34,832 nucleotides of DNA from NCBI RefSeq assembly GCF_000717185.1, contig NZ_JNYE01000086.1:1-34832 (forward strand). Reading direction: 5' to 3'. Both the position numbers and the translations under genes were made by a program. Numbering within the stretch: the first letter of the stretch is position 1; the number at the start of each line of letters is the position of its first letter. Source of the DNA: Kitasatospora phosalacinea. Lineage in GTDB: Bacteria; Actinomycetota; Actinomycetes; Streptomycetales; Streptomycetaceae. Positions 8,010 to 15,982 of the stretch are shown in pieces. A model generated the notes under the pieces. It ran no database searches. It was not told where the DNA came from and saw only the letters and a list, made by a program, of their open reading frames with translations.

Positions 8010-8794
8010 CAAAATGTCCGTACGTCGATATCCGTCTGGTCGGCCTGGTTCGGCCTCGGCCCTTCCTGTGCGGCGGCGACCGCCTGCGCGATCATCGTGC
8101 CCTCCAGGGACTCCGCTTCCACGTCGTCGACCTCGGGCAGGAAGGGCGCGAGCTCCGGCAGCTCGTCCAGGCCGCGCAGCCCCATCCGTTCCAGGAAGTA
8201 GTTCGTCGTCCGATACAGGATCGCTCCGGTCTCGGGCTCGGTGCCGGCTTCTTCGACCAGTCCTCGCTGTACCAGGGTACGCACCACGCCGTCGCAGTTC
8301 ACACCACGGACCGCGGAAACCCTCCCGCGCGACACCGGCTGCCGGTACGCGACGACCGCCAGCGCCTCCAGCGCGGCCTGCGTCAGCCGGGCCTGCTGGC
8401 CGTCCAGGACGAAGCGCTCGACGGCCGCCGCACACTCCGCGCGGCTGTAGAACCGCCATCCGCCGGCCACCTGCCGGAGCTCGAAGCCGCGCCCCTGCGC
8501 AGTGTACTCGACCGCCAACTCCCGCAGCACTGCGGCGACTTCGTCCCTGGTGGCGTCCAGCACCCCGGCCAGCCTGGCCTCCGCGACCGGCTCGTCGGCG
8601 ACCATCAGCACCGCCTCCAGCGCCGCCCGCAGCGGCAGCTCGCCCGGGGGCCCGTCCGCGGGCCCGCGGGGCGGTGCCAGGACGCGCTCCACCGGTTCGA
8701 CCCGCTCCCCGTCCGGGTACGCCGACTCCTGCCACTCGCCGGGCCGGGGGGCGCCCGGCAGGCCCAGGGCCCTCCTCGCGGGCCGCTCCGTCAT
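8009..8794 (-). CDS. scpB: Segregation and condensation protein B
   Basis: ScpB is a dimeric winged-helix (kite) subunit that binds ScpA in the SMC condensin complex and helps chromosome compaction and segregation. The 261-residue product has the tandem winged-helix pattern: LRAALEAVLMVADEPVAEARLA (about 52-73), the conserved LTQAALEALAVVAYRQPVSRGRV, then VNCDGVVRTLVQRGLVEE and the GAILYRTTNYFLERMGL end motif. Proline-rich N-terminal residues (1-45) and an acidic C-terminal tail are extra. ATG 8794 overlaps the scpA stop as ATGA; the stop overlaps the rluB ATG. Identification is secure. Confidence 0.95.
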   Translation of the reverse strand: MTERPARRALGLPGAPRPGEWQESAYPDGERVEPVERVLAPPRGPADGPPGELPLRAALEAVLMVADEPVAEARLAGVLDATRDEVAAVLRELAVEYTAQGRGFELRQVAGGWRFYSRAECAAAVERFVLDGQQARLTQAALEALAVVAYRQPVSRGRVSAVRGVNCDGVVRTLVQRGLVEEAGTEPETGAILYRTTNYFLERMGLRGLDELPELAPFLPEVDDVEAESLEGTMIAQAVAAAQEGPRPNQADQTDIDVRTF

Positions 8795-9588
8795 CGCGCA
8801 CCGCCTTCCCCGCCCGCCGGGCGGTCGAACTCGTCGGTCACCTCGACCCGCTGCCCGGAGGCGGCGGTCCAGCGCACCAGCAGCTCCTCCAGGGCCTGCG
8901 GCTGCTCGAAGTCCAGCGCCCGCTCCCGGTACAGCTCCAGCAGCGCCAGGAACCGGGCCACCACCACCAGCGCGCTCTCCGCGTCCGCGACCAGCTGCCC
9001 GAAGGTGGCCTCGCCGAGCTCGCCCAGCCGCCGCGCCACCAGCGCGGCCTGCTCGCGCACGCTCACCGGCGGCGCGTGGACGTGGTCGACGTACACCACC
9101 GGCTCCGGCTTGGGGGCGAACGCCCTGGCGGCGAGCTGTGCGAACCGCTCCGGGCCGACCGCCAGCACCACCTCGGGCAGCAGCAGCGCGTGCTGCGGCT
9201 CCAGCCCGACCGTCCGCGGCCGGCGCAGCGCCTCGTCCTCCCAGCGCCCGGCGAACAGCGCCGCGACCCTCTTGTACGCCCGGTACTGCAGCAGCCGCGC
9301 GAACAGCAGGTCGCGCGCCTCCAGCAGCGCCAGGTCCTCCTCGTCCTCGACCTCGGCGACCGGCAGCAGCCGGGCCGCCTTGAGGTCCAGCAGCGTCGCC
9401 GCGACCACCAGGAACTCGGTCGCCGCGTCCAGGTCCCACTCGGGGCCCATCGCCCTGATGTGCGCGACGAACTCGTCGGTGACGCGCGACAGCGCCACCT
9501 CGGTGACGTCCAGCTTGTGCTTGGCGATCAGTCCGAGCAGCAGGTCGAACGGCCCCTCGAAGTTCTCCAACCGGACCTGGAACGCCAT
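8791..9588 (-). CDS. scpA: Segregation and condensation protein A (kleisin)
   Basis: ScpA is the kleisin that bridges SMC heads with ScpB. The 265-residue product starts with the diagnostic VRLENFEGPFDLLLGLIAKH (residues 5-24) and continues TEFLVVAATLLDLKAARLLP and the acidic stretch EVEDEEDL. It ends in a winged-helix-like C-terminus (VVVARFLALLELYRERALDF) that contacts the SMC head. ATG at 9588 is chosen because it gives the canonical N-terminus; no clear Shine-Dalgarno precedes it. The gap to the upstream RHH-like gene is 62 bases and contains a 10-base hairpin (9610-9633). It is followed with ATGA overlap by scpB. Confidence 0.96.
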   Translation of the reverse strand: MAFQVRLENFEGPFDLLLGLIAKHKLDVTEVALSRVTDEFVAHIRAMGPEWDLDAATEFLVVAATLLDLKAARLLPVAEVEDEEDLALLEARDLLFARLLQYRAYKRVAALFAGRWEDEALRRPRTVGLEPQHALLLPEVVLAVGPERFAQLAARAFAPKPEPVVYVDHVHAPPVSVREQAALVARRLGELGEATFGQLVADAESALVVVARFLALLELYRERALDFEQPQALEELLVRWTAASGQRVEVTDEFDRPAGGEGGAR

Positions 9589-9609
9589 AACGGACCATTG
9601 TGTCAGAAA

Positions 9610-9633
9610 CCGCCGCCGGAACCCCGGCGGCGG
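9610..9633 (-). other. Intra-operon hairpin upstream of scpA
   Basis: CCGCCGCCGG (9610-9619) pairs perfectly with CCGGCGGCGG (9624-9633) around a 4-base loop. It lies between the RHH-like gene stop and the scpA start. It could be an attenuator or processing site, or sequester the scpA start; there is no direct evidence. Confidence 0.4.
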
Positions 9634-9650
9634 CGGCCCCGCGGCGGCCC

Positions 9651-10172
9651 TCAGCGGCCGCGCAGCCTCCGCACGAGGATCGACGCCTCGCCGCGCTGCT
9701 CCAGGTCCGCCAGGACCACCGAGATCGCCTCGCGGACGACCCGTCCGCGGTCGACGGCGAGGCCGTGCTCGCCGCGCAGCACCAGGCGGGCGTGCTCCAG
9801 GTCCATCAGTTCCTCGGCGGACACGTACACGGTGATCTTCTCGTCGTGCCGCTCCCGTCCGGAGGGCCGCCGGGCCCGTCCGCGGCCGCGCACCGTGGCC
9901 GGGGCCGGCCTGCGGGCCTCTGCGGGGTCCTCCGCGCGCCCCGCAGGGGCCGCCGGGGCGGCTTCCGGCCTGGCGGCCGGCACGTCGGCGGTGCGCGGCG
10001 CGGGGGCGGCGCCCTGGCCGTCCCCGGGGGGCTCCTGCCCGGCGGGGGCGGGGCCGTTCGCGGGGCCGGGGCCGGGGGCGCTGCCGGAGCCGTTGCCGTT
10101 GCGGGCGAGCGAGGGCGACAGGGCCATTCCGCCGGTTGACCGGAACAGTTCGTCCGCCCCCGGAAGGCTCAC
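9651..10172 (-). CDS. Ribbon-helix-helix-like small protein coupled to parA
   Basis: I recognise this only as a conserved streptomycete hypothetical between parA and scpA. With the GTG at 10172 the product is 173 residues; the GTG overlaps the parA stop (GTGA). This start adds SLPGADELFRSTGG before the first internal Met (10127), and that segment looks like genuine conserved protein. Residues about 20-105 are a low-complexity Pro/Ala/Gly linker. The last 65 residues read as a ribbon-helix-helix fold: a strand KITVYVSAEEL, a helix MDLEHARLVLRG, then DRGRVVREAISVVLADLEQRG and a basic end LVRRLRGR. RHH proteins are common centromere-binding partners of ParA ATPases, so a DNA-binding ParA-partner role is inferred from fold plus coupling. 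It is not demonstrated. Confidence 0.75.
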   Translation of the reverse strand: MSLPGADELFRSTGGMALSPSLARNGNGSGSAPGPGPANGPAPAGQEPPGDGQGAAPAPRTADVPAARPEAAPAAPAGRAEDPAEARRPAPATVRGRGRARRPSGRERHDEKITVYVSAEELMDLEHARLVLRGEHGLAVDRGRVVREAISVVLADLEQRGEASILVRRLRGR

Positions 10173-11323
10173 TCGGCGGGGCGGCACCGGTCGAGCACCT
10201 CCCTGGCGAGCTGGCGGTAGGCGGCGGCGCCGACCGAGTTGGTGGCGTAGGTGGTGATCGGCTCGCCGGCCACGGTGGTCTCCGGGAACCTGACGGTCCG
10301 CCCGATGACGGTGTGGAAGACGTGCTCGCCGAACGCCTCGACGACCCGGGCCAGCACCTCGCGCGAGTGCACCGTGCGGGAGTCGTACATGGTCGCCAGG
10401 ATGCCGTCCAGGCGCAGGTCGGGGTTGAGCCGCTCGCAGACCTTCTCGATCGTCTCGGTGAGCAGCGCGACGCCGCGCAGCGCGAAGAACTCGCACTCCA
10501 GCGGGACGATGACGCTGTGGGCCGCGGTCAGCGCGTTGACGGTGAGCAGGCCCAGCGAGGGCTGGCAGTCGATGATGACGTAGTCGTAGTCGGGCAGCAG
10601 CGGCTTGAGCGCGCGGGCCAGCGCCGACTCGCGGGCGACCTCGCTGACCAGCTGCACCTCGGCGGCCGACAAGTCGATGTTGGACGGCAGCAGGTCCATG
10701 CCGGGGATGGCGGTCTTCAGCAGCACCTCGTCGGCCGTCAGGCCCCGCTCCATGAGCAGGTTGTAGACGGTGACGTCCAGCTCCATCGGGTTGACGCCGA
10801 GGCCGACCGAGAGCGCGCCCTGCGGGTCGAAGTCCACCAGCAGCACCCGGCGGCCGTACTCGGCGAGCGCCGCGCCCAGGTTGATGGTGGAGGTGGTCTT
10901 GCCGACGCCGCCCTTCTGGTTGCACATCGCGATGATCTGCGCGGGGCCGTGCTCGGCGAGCGGCGCGGGGATCGGGAAGTACGGCAGCGGGCGGCCGGTC
11001 GGGCCGACCCGCTCGCGGCGCTGGCGGGCCGCGTCGGGGGCCAGGGTGGCGGCGTACTCGGGGTCGGGCTCGTACTCGGCGTCCGGGTCGTCGTAGGGCC
11101 CGTAGCCGAGCTCGCTGTAGGCCAGTCCGTACGCCGCGAAGTCGGCGTCGTAGTCGGTGGCGGCGGCCGCCGCGCTCTGGCGCGCCTCGAAGGTGCGGAC
11201 CGCGACCGAGCCGACCTCCTGCGCACCCACCGTGGCCTGCCGGGCCTCCTCGTTCGGCTGCCCGGCGGAGAGCTCCGCCAGTCCTGGCTGACCACCCCCG
11301 GGAGCAAATGTCGACTCATTCAC
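10169..11323 (-). CDS. parA: ParA/Soj-family chromosome partitioning ATPase (orphan, without parB)
   Basis: A ParA-type Walker ATPase that would form ATP-dependent dimers on the nucleoid to position DNA or protein cargo. Of 384 residues, the first ~125 are a disordered extension rich in Ala, Tyr, Asp and Glu (DDPDAEYEPDPEYAATL). The ATPase core then begins IIAMCNQKGGVGKTTSTIN (deviant Walker A, both lysines present), with LLVDFDPQGALSVGLG (Walker A') and YVIIDCQPSLGLLTVNAL (Walker B). The start is GTG 11323, preceded by AAGGAGG about 11 bases away; an ATG at 11319 is out of frame. No parB or parS-like site (GTTTCACGTGAAAC) is seen; its neighbour is an RHH-like gene and scpAB, as at the mycobacterial Rv1708 locus. 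This is probably not the oriC-proximal parA. Confidence 0.92.
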   Translation of the reverse strand: MNESTFAPGGGQPGLAELSAGQPNEEARQATVGAQEVGSVAVRTFEARQSAAAAATDYDADFAAYGLAYSELGYGPYDDPDAEYEPDPEYAATLAPDAARQRRERVGPTGRPLPYFPIPAPLAEHGPAQIIAMCNQKGGVGKTTSTINLGAALAEYGRRVLLVDFDPQGALSVGLGVNPMELDVTVYNLLMERGLTADEVLLKTAIPGMDLLPSNIDLSAAEVQLVSEVARESALARALKPLLPDYDYVIIDCQPSLGLLTVNALTAAHSVIVPLECEFFALRGVALLTETIEKVCERLNPDLRLDGILATMYDSRTVHSREVLARVVEAFGEHVFHTVIGRTVRFPETTVAGEPITTYATNSVGAAAYRQLAREVLDRCRPAE

Positions 11324-11680
11324 AAGTCGTCTTACCTCCTTGGACGTCCAGGACTCTATGTCGATTCGTCAGCGTGGCAGCATGCCAACGGTTTGCGACT
11401 CTAGGCCGTTTCGGGCATTCGCAGCAACACAATCCACGGTAGTGGGCCGCTTGTGTCGGCCGTTCACCCACCCCGTGTCAAGACACGACCCTAACGTTTC
11501 CGCGCGGGCGCCGGGCCGTGAGGGCCCGTCAGGTGTCCTTGTCGACAGAGCGGGTGACGGAGCGCACCGGAATTGACCGGCGCTGGTCACCCGGGGGCTA
11601 CCCGCCCGCCCGCGCGGGCATGCCGAAGCCCCCGGCGCGAAGGGGAAGGACGGCCGGGGGCGACAGCGGGTGAGGGGGCG
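11324..11680 (-). promoter_or_regulatory. ald-parA intergenic region with parA promoter and dyad
   Basis: Of 357 bases without a gene, the half nearer parA is regulatory. On the minus strand TTGCTG (11422-11427) and TAGAGT (11398-11403) are spaced by 18 bases, a good vegetative promoter, with a predicted start near 11390. A second TAGAGT lies at 11353-11358 without a clear -35. A 14-base dyad CGTGTC-AA-GACACG occupies 11474-11487 upstream and may be an operator. Near ald, GCCCCCGGC (11628-11636) can pair with GCCGGGGGC (11653-11661), a possible ald terminator with a 16-base loop. Confidence 0.55.
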
Positions 11681-12796
11681 TCAGGCGAGCACGGTCGCCA
11701 GCGGGACCGACTCCAGGCCGAAGGCCTCGGCGACGGCCGGGAAGGTGATCTGGCCCTCGTGCACGTTCAGGCCCTTGGCGAGCGCGGCGTCGCGGCGCAG
11801 CGCCTCCTTCCAGCCCCGGTTCGCCAGCTCGACCACGTACGGCATGGTCGCGTTGGTGAGCGCGTAGGTGGAGGTGTTCGGGACGGCGCCCGGCATGTTG
11901 GCCACGCAGTAGAAGACCGAGCCGTGGACCTGGAAGGTCGGCTCGGCGTGCGTGGTGGGGTGCGAGTCCTCGAAGCAGCCGCCCTGGTCGATGGCGATGT
12001 CGACGAGCACGGAGCCCGGCTTCATCTTGGCGACCAGCTCGTTGGTGACCAGCTTGGGGGCCTTGGCGCCCGGGATCAGCACGGCGCCGATCACCAGGTC
12101 GGCCTCGACGACGGCCTTCTCCAGCTCGAAGGCGTTGGAGACGATCGCCTTGACCTTGGTGCCGAAGACCTTGTCGGCCTCGCGCAGCTTGTTGATGTCG
12201 CGGTCGAGCAGGGTCACGTCGTAGCCCATGCCGACGGCGATGGTGGCCGCGTGCCAGCCGGAGACGCCGCCGCCGATGACGACCGCCTTGGCCGGGTGGG
12301 TGCCGGGCACGCCGCCGGGCAGCACGCCGCGGCCGCCCGCCGGGCGCATCAGGTGGTAGGAGCCGACCTGCGGGGCCAGCCGGCCCGCGACCTCGGACAT
12401 CGGGGCGAGCAGCGGCAGCGCGCCGCCCGGCAGCTGCACCGTCTCGTAGGCGATCGCGGTGGTGCCGGAGGCGAGCAGCGCGTCGGTGCCGGCCCGGTCG
12501 GCGGCCAGGTGCAGGTAGGTGAAGAGGGTCTGGCCCTTGCGCAGCCGGTGGTACTCGGAGGCGATGGGCTCCTTGACCTTGAGGATCATGTCGGCCGCGG
12601 CCCACACCTCGTCGGCGGTGGGGAGGATGGTCGCACCGGCGGCCACGTACTCCTCGTTGGGGATCGAGGAGCCGACACCGGCGTTGTCCTCGATGACGAC
12701 CTCGTGTCCGTTGCGGACCAGCTCATGCACGCCGGCGGGCGTGATGGCCACGCGGTACTCGTGGTTCTTGACCTCGCGGGGGATGCCGACCTTCAC
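11681..12796 (-). CDS. ald: Alanine dehydrogenase
   Basis: Reversibly deaminates L-alanine to pyruvate and ammonia with NAD+, linking alanine catabolism and nitrogen assimilation; family members are cytosolic hexamers. The 371-residue product matches the family length exactly and starts [20 protein letters not shown]. Active-site elements are visible: substrate lysine in ILKVKEPI (about 74), histidine in TYLHLA (about 96), the NAD-binding [15 protein letters not shown] and the late VDIAIDQGG aspartate. GTG at 12796 is preferred over an in-frame GTG at 12805, because AAGAGGA lies ten bases before the former and only one or two before the latter. Choosing 12805 would add a rare TTA codon. Its promoter is overlapped by a perfect palindrome, suggesting repression or activation, perhaps by an Lrp/AsnC-type regulator. 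Confidence 0.96.
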   Translation of the reverse strand: MKVGIPREVKNHEYRVAITPAGVHELVRNGHEVVIEDNAGVGSSIPNEEYVAAGATILPTADEVWAAADMILKVKEPIASEYHRLRKGQTLFTYLHLAADRAGTDALLASGTTAIAYETVQLPGGALPLLAPMSEVAGRLAPQVGSYHLMRPAGGRGVLPGGVPGTHPAKAVVIGGGVSGWHAATIAVGMGYDVTLLDRDINKLREADKVFGTKVKAIVSNAFELEKAVVEADLVIGAVLIPGAKAPKLVTNELVAKMKPGSVLVDIAIDQGGCFEDSHPTTHAEPTFQVHGSVFYCVANMPGAVPNTSTYALTNATMPYVVELANRGWKEALRRDAALAKGLNVHEGQITFPAVAEAFGLESVPLATVLA

Positions 12797-12881
12797 GGCT
12801 AACACGTCCTCTTGCCATGGGGAATACCTACCGGGGAAGACCGGCGGCGACGCACACGGAGGGCACAACGGACATGCCGGT

Positions 12882-12915
12882 GCATAGATCTATGCGCGAC
12901 TGAGTTCGAGTGTAA
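12882..12915 (-). promoter_or_regulatory. ald promoter with overlapping 14-base palindrome
   Basis: Minus-strand TTACAC (12910-12915) and TAGATC (12887-12892) are separated by exactly 17 bases, a credible promoter about 90 bases upstream of the ald start. The -10 sits inside the perfect palindrome GCATAGATCTATGC (12882-12895). A protein bound there would block RNA polymerase or be displaced by it. Ald genes are typically controlled by Lrp/AsnC (AldR-like) regulators; which factor binds here is not known from sequence. Confidence 0.6.
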
Positions 12916-13035
12916 TGAAGCCAAGTCGGCGTGTCAGCCTTCCAAAGTGACCAAATCAGTCGGACCCATTGGCAGGTTCGTAGGCTTGCAAGCGTTCCGA
13001 GGCCACATTGCGGGGCGAACTCCGCACATACGACA

Positions 13036-14976
13036 CTACTCCGAAAGCGGACGCAGGCCCTCCCGGCCGAGGTGCTGCTGCAGCCGCGCCGACAGCGCCG
13101 CGACCTCCCGCTCGCCCGCCGCGTCGCCCGTCCGGCGCAGCACCGCCGCCGCCGAGCGGTACTCCCGCAGCGCCTCCTCGAAGCGCCGCAGCCCGGTGTG
13201 CGCCTCGGCGAGGCGCACCAGCAGCCGGGCCTCGGCCGGCTGGTCGCCCAGCTCCTGCCGCAGCACCAGCGCCCGCCCGTACGCGTCGGCGGCGCGCAGC
13301 GGGTCGCCGAGCGCCCGGTGGCCGTGCCCCACGCCCTCCAGGGCCCGGGCGCAGCCCGCCTCGTCGCCCGCCTTCCGGGCCAGGTCCACCGCCCGGCGGT
13401 AGCGCCCGCCCGCCTGCGGCCACCGTCCGGCGGCGGCCTGCAGGTCGCCCAGGTTCAGCAGCGCGGCCGCGGCCCGGCGCGGGTCGGCCTGCCGCTCGGC
13501 GACCTTCAGCACCGACTCGTGCAGGGCGTGCAGGTCCGCGGGCGCGGCCTCGCCGGTCAGCGGCAGGGCGCGCAGCAGGGCGGTCACCAGGCGGCCCGCC
13601 GAACCGTCCAGGTCGCCCTGCCCGACCGCCTCGGCGGCCGCGGCCAGCAGCTGCTCGCGCTCCCCCAGCAGCCAGCCCTCGGCGTGCGCGGCGGTGCGCA
13701 GCCGCAGCGGCCCCGGCAGCGGGTCCGGGTTGGGGGGCGCCGCCGGGTCCAGCAGCAGCCGGGCCGAGTCGACCAGCCGCACCAGCCGCTCCAGCAGCCG
13801 GGCCCGGGCCAGCTCCACCTCGGACGGCCGGTCCACCTCGCCGCGCAGCTCCACCAGCCGCCCGTGCAGCCGCCCCGGGACGCGGTAGCGCTCGGTGCCG
13901 TCCGCGGCGTCCGGCTCGCGCTCCAGCAGCTCCAGCTCGGCCAGCGCCGCCAGCGAGGCCCCCGCCTCCGGCGCCGGGCAGCCCACCAGCGCGGACGCGG
14001 TGCGCAGGTCCACCTGCTGGCCCGGCGCCAGCGTGCACAGCCGCAGCAGCCGCGCCCGGGCCGCGGGCAGCCGCCGGTACGCCAGCTCGAACGCCCCGCG
14101 CAGCGGGTCGCCCTCCACCACCGGCACGGTCTCCCGCTCCGGGTCGGCCGGCTTCACCGGCCCCTCCACCACCACCGGCGCGGGCGGCGGGACGGCGTGC
14201 AGCCGGGCCGCCGCGTCGGTCACCGCCAGCCGGGGCTCGGTGCGCAGCCAGCCCGCGACCAGCCGCAGCGCGGCCGGACGGTTGGCGCACGCCTCGGCGA
14301 GGTCCGCGGCGCCCACCGGGTCGCAGGAGATCCGCGTCCCGCCGACGAGTTCGCCCAGCAGCTCGACCGCCGCCCGGTGGTCCATCCCGCCGAGGATGAC
14401 CGGGTCGATCCCGTCGATGCCCGTCAGCGGCCCCGAGGTGGTCGCCAGCAGCAGCGAGGAGGTCTTCTCCGCCAGCAGCGGCCACACCTGCCCGGCGTCC
14501 TTGACGTCGTCCAGCAGCACCAGCGCCCGGCGCTGCCCGAGCGCCTCGCGCAGCGCCTCGCACGCCGGGTCCTCCTCCGCCGCGCCCGGCAGCAGCGCCG
14601 CCCCCGGCCGCTCCCCCAGCTGGTCCAGCAGCACCCGGGCCGCCCGCCCGGCCCCCGTCCGGCGCCCGTCCGGCGCCGACATCCGCGCGTACAGCAGCCC
14701 GTCCGGGTAGTCCCCGGCCACCGACCTCGCCCACCGCACCGCCAGCGCGGTGCGGCCCGAACCCGGCCGCCCCGCCAGCACCAGCAGCCTCCCCCTGCCC
14801 TGGGCGGGCCGTCCCGCCGCGACGGTCAGCGCCGCCAGCTCCCCGCCCCGCCCGGCGAACGGCCGGGCACCCGCGGGCAGCACGTCGAAGATCCCGGCCG
14901 CCTCGGCCACCGCCGCCGTCTTCCTCGCCACCCGCGCCACTCCCGACCCGTCGCCCCGCACCCCGGACCCGCCCAC
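13036..14976 (-). CDS. STAND (NB-ARC-like) ATPase with TPR C-terminus
   Basis: A 646-residue regulator-like protein of the STAND class. The P-loop is LAGRPGSGRTALA (about 68-80), followed by a Walker B-like ALVLLDDVKDAGQVWPLL and the sensor region SSLLLATTSGPL. A winged-helix-like middle segment (about 285-380) contains FELAYRRLPAARARLLRLCTLAP. The C-terminal 200 residues are TPR-like helices (LLNLGDLQAAAGRWPQAGGRYRRAVDLARKAGD and following repeats, split here only by residue identity, not by gaps). No N-terminal DNA-binding domain is present, unlike SARP/AfsR proteins, so it probably acts through protein partners or an unknown effector. The GTG at 14976 is uncertain, with no clear Shine-Dalgarno; an internal GTG near residue 12 is an alternative. 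It lies between Nudix and ald on the same strand, but with large gaps. Confidence 0.78.
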   Translation of the reverse strand: MGGSGVRGDGSGVARVARKTAAVAEAAGIFDVLPAGARPFAGRGGELAALTVAAGRPAQGRGRLLVLAGRPGSGRTALAVRWARSVAGDYPDGLLYARMSAPDGRRTGAGRAARVLLDQLGERPGAALLPGAAEEDPACEALREALGQRRALVLLDDVKDAGQVWPLLAEKTSSLLLATTSGPLTGIDGIDPVILGGMDHRAAVELLGELVGGTRISCDPVGAADLAEACANRPAALRLVAGWLRTEPRLAVTDAAARLHAVPPPAPVVVEGPVKPADPERETVPVVEGDPLRGAFELAYRRLPAARARLLRLCTLAPGQQVDLRTASALVGCPAPEAGASLAALAELELLEREPDAADGTERYRVPGRLHGRLVELRGEVDRPSEVELARARLLERLVRLVDSARLLLDPAAPPNPDPLPGPLRLRTAAHAEGWLLGEREQLLAAAAEAVGQGDLDGSAGRLVTALLRALPLTGEAAPADLHALHESVLKVAERQADPRRAAAALLNLGDLQAAAGRWPQAGGRYRRAVDLARKAGDEAGCARALEGVGHGHRALGDPLRAADAYGRALVLRQELGDQPAEARLLVRLAEAHTGLRRFEEALREYRSAAAVLRRTGDAAGEREVAALSARLQQHLGREGLRPLSE

Positions 14977-15298
14977 CGGGCCCTGTCCGCGAAGCGTAGT
15001 TCGCCCACCCCGCCCCGCCGGGACGCCCCGGTACGACCAACAGCCGAATCACCTTGCTGGCGCAACTTGGGGAAGCGAGGGAGCGCACCGACAGGGGCGC
15101 GGGGAAACCTGCTGCGCCGAGGCGGAACCAGGGGCGCGGGGAACTGCGCGGCCAGCCGAGCACGCACAGCCAGATCGCGACGCAGGACGAGCGCTTGCAC
15201 CATCTCGCGACCACGCTGACGTGCGACTCCCGCCGCGCGCAGTCCCCCGCGCCCCTGTCGGTGCGCTTCCCGCCGGTGCGCGTCCCGCCGGCGCCTCC
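14977..15298. repeat. Intergenic region with inverted and direct GGGGCGCGGGG repeats
   Basis: This 322-base gap contains no gene. A 22-base sequence at 15083-15104 (core ACAGGGGCGCGGGG) has a perfect inverted copy at 15245-15266. A third copy of the core, AGGGGCGCGGGGAACTGCG at 15130-15148 and onward, pairs with 15236-15256 at 20 of 21 positions. The arms enclose about 85-140 bases. AGGGGCGCGGGGAA itself is directly repeated at 15093 and 15130. From memory, GGGGCGCGGGGAACTGCGCG-type elements are dispersed in Streptomyces intergenic regions. There is no transposase, so it is best called a miniature palindromic repeat. It may also terminate Nudix transcripts. Confidence 0.75.
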
Positions 15299-15916
15299 TC
15301 AGTACGGCCGGGCCGGCCACTGCGCGTCCGCGGGCCGGAGCGCGTCGAGGTCGCCGCCGACGGCGCTGAGCGCCAGGACGCCGGTGACCAGGGTCGGGTT
15401 GTGGAGGTCGCCCGCCAGGACCAGCCGGACGAGCTCCTCCCGCGGCACCCAGGCCGCCTCGATCTCCAGCTCCTCGCCGTGCGCCTCGTAGCGGTCGCCG
15501 TCCGCCTCGGAGAGGTCGGTGGCGAGGAAGATCCGCACGGCCTCGTCGCTGCCGCCGGGCGAGGTGTAGAAGTCGACCAGGACGCGCCACCGCCCGGCCT
15601 TGCAGTGGGCCTCCTCGAAGAGCTCCCGCTGCGCCGCGTGCAGCGGGTTCTCGCCGGGGACGTCGAGCAGCCCCGCCGGGAGCTCCCAGAGCCGGTGCCG
15701 GACGGGGTGCCGGTACTGGCGCAGGGTCAGGACCCGGCCCTCCTCGTCGACCGCGAGCACCGCGACCGATCCGGGGTGCAGCTGGTAGTCGCGCTGCGCC
15801 CACTCGCCGTCGGGCATCTTGACCTGCTCGCTGCGCACGCCGGTCACCTTGCCCCGGAAGGGCGTGCTCCCGTCCCGGACGTCCCACTCCTCGGCCACGT
15901 CGTGAATCCCGGCCAC
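15299..15916 (-). CDS. Nudix hydrolase, ADP-ribose pyrophosphatase type
   Basis: Predicted to hydrolyse ADP-ribose to AMP and ribose 5-phosphate, limiting toxic ADP-ribose. The 205-residue product matches the actinobacterial ADP-ribose pyrophosphatase beside pyrG (Rv1700-type). The Nudix box begins GLLDVPGENPLHAAQRELF and continues with EEAHCKA, so the metal-binding RE..EE residues are intact. The glycine usual after EE is His here, and the box has one extra residue after the first Gly, as in this subfamily. The downstream SPGGSDEAVRIFLA is the subfamily substrate loop. GTG at 15916 follows AAGGGG by 9 bases; the frame is open to 16018, but that stretch overlaps the pyrG terminator hairpin. 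It is 115 bases downstream of pyrG. Confidence 0.9.
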   Translation of the reverse strand: MAGIHDVAEEWDVRDGSTPFRGKVTGVRSEQVKMPDGEWAQRDYQLHPGSVAVLAVDEEGRVLTLRQYRHPVRHRLWELPAGLLDVPGENPLHAAQRELFEEAHCKAGRWRVLVDFYTSPGGSDEAVRIFLATDLSEADGDRYEAHGEELEIEAAWVPREELVRLVLAGDLHNPTLVTGVLALSAVGGDLDALRPADAQWPARPY

Positions 15917-15982
15917 CGGGCACCACCCCTTCTCGTCAGATAGACACAATCTACCGGACGCCCGCCCCGCGACACGCCGAAG

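Noticed and set aside
11476..11481. Consensus-like TTGACA upstream of parA
   Set aside because: No -10 element is present 16-19 bases downstream. It is better explained as part of the dyad CGTGTCAAGACACG.
12797..12805. TTA codon at the start of ald, suggesting bldA control
   Set aside because: The TTA lies in frame only if the upstream GTG (12805) is used, but that GTG is one or two bases from the ribosome site. The GTG at 12796 has proper spacing and gives the standard 371 residues.
12984..12993. Palindrome GCTTGCAAGC downstream of the STAND gene
   Set aside because: It is only ten bases, has no associated promoter, and is far from a start codon. It could easily arise by chance.
15083..15266. 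Insertion sequence or transposon remnant
   Set aside because: The inverted repeats enclose only about 140 bases with no transposase fragment, and no target-site duplication could be recognised by eye.
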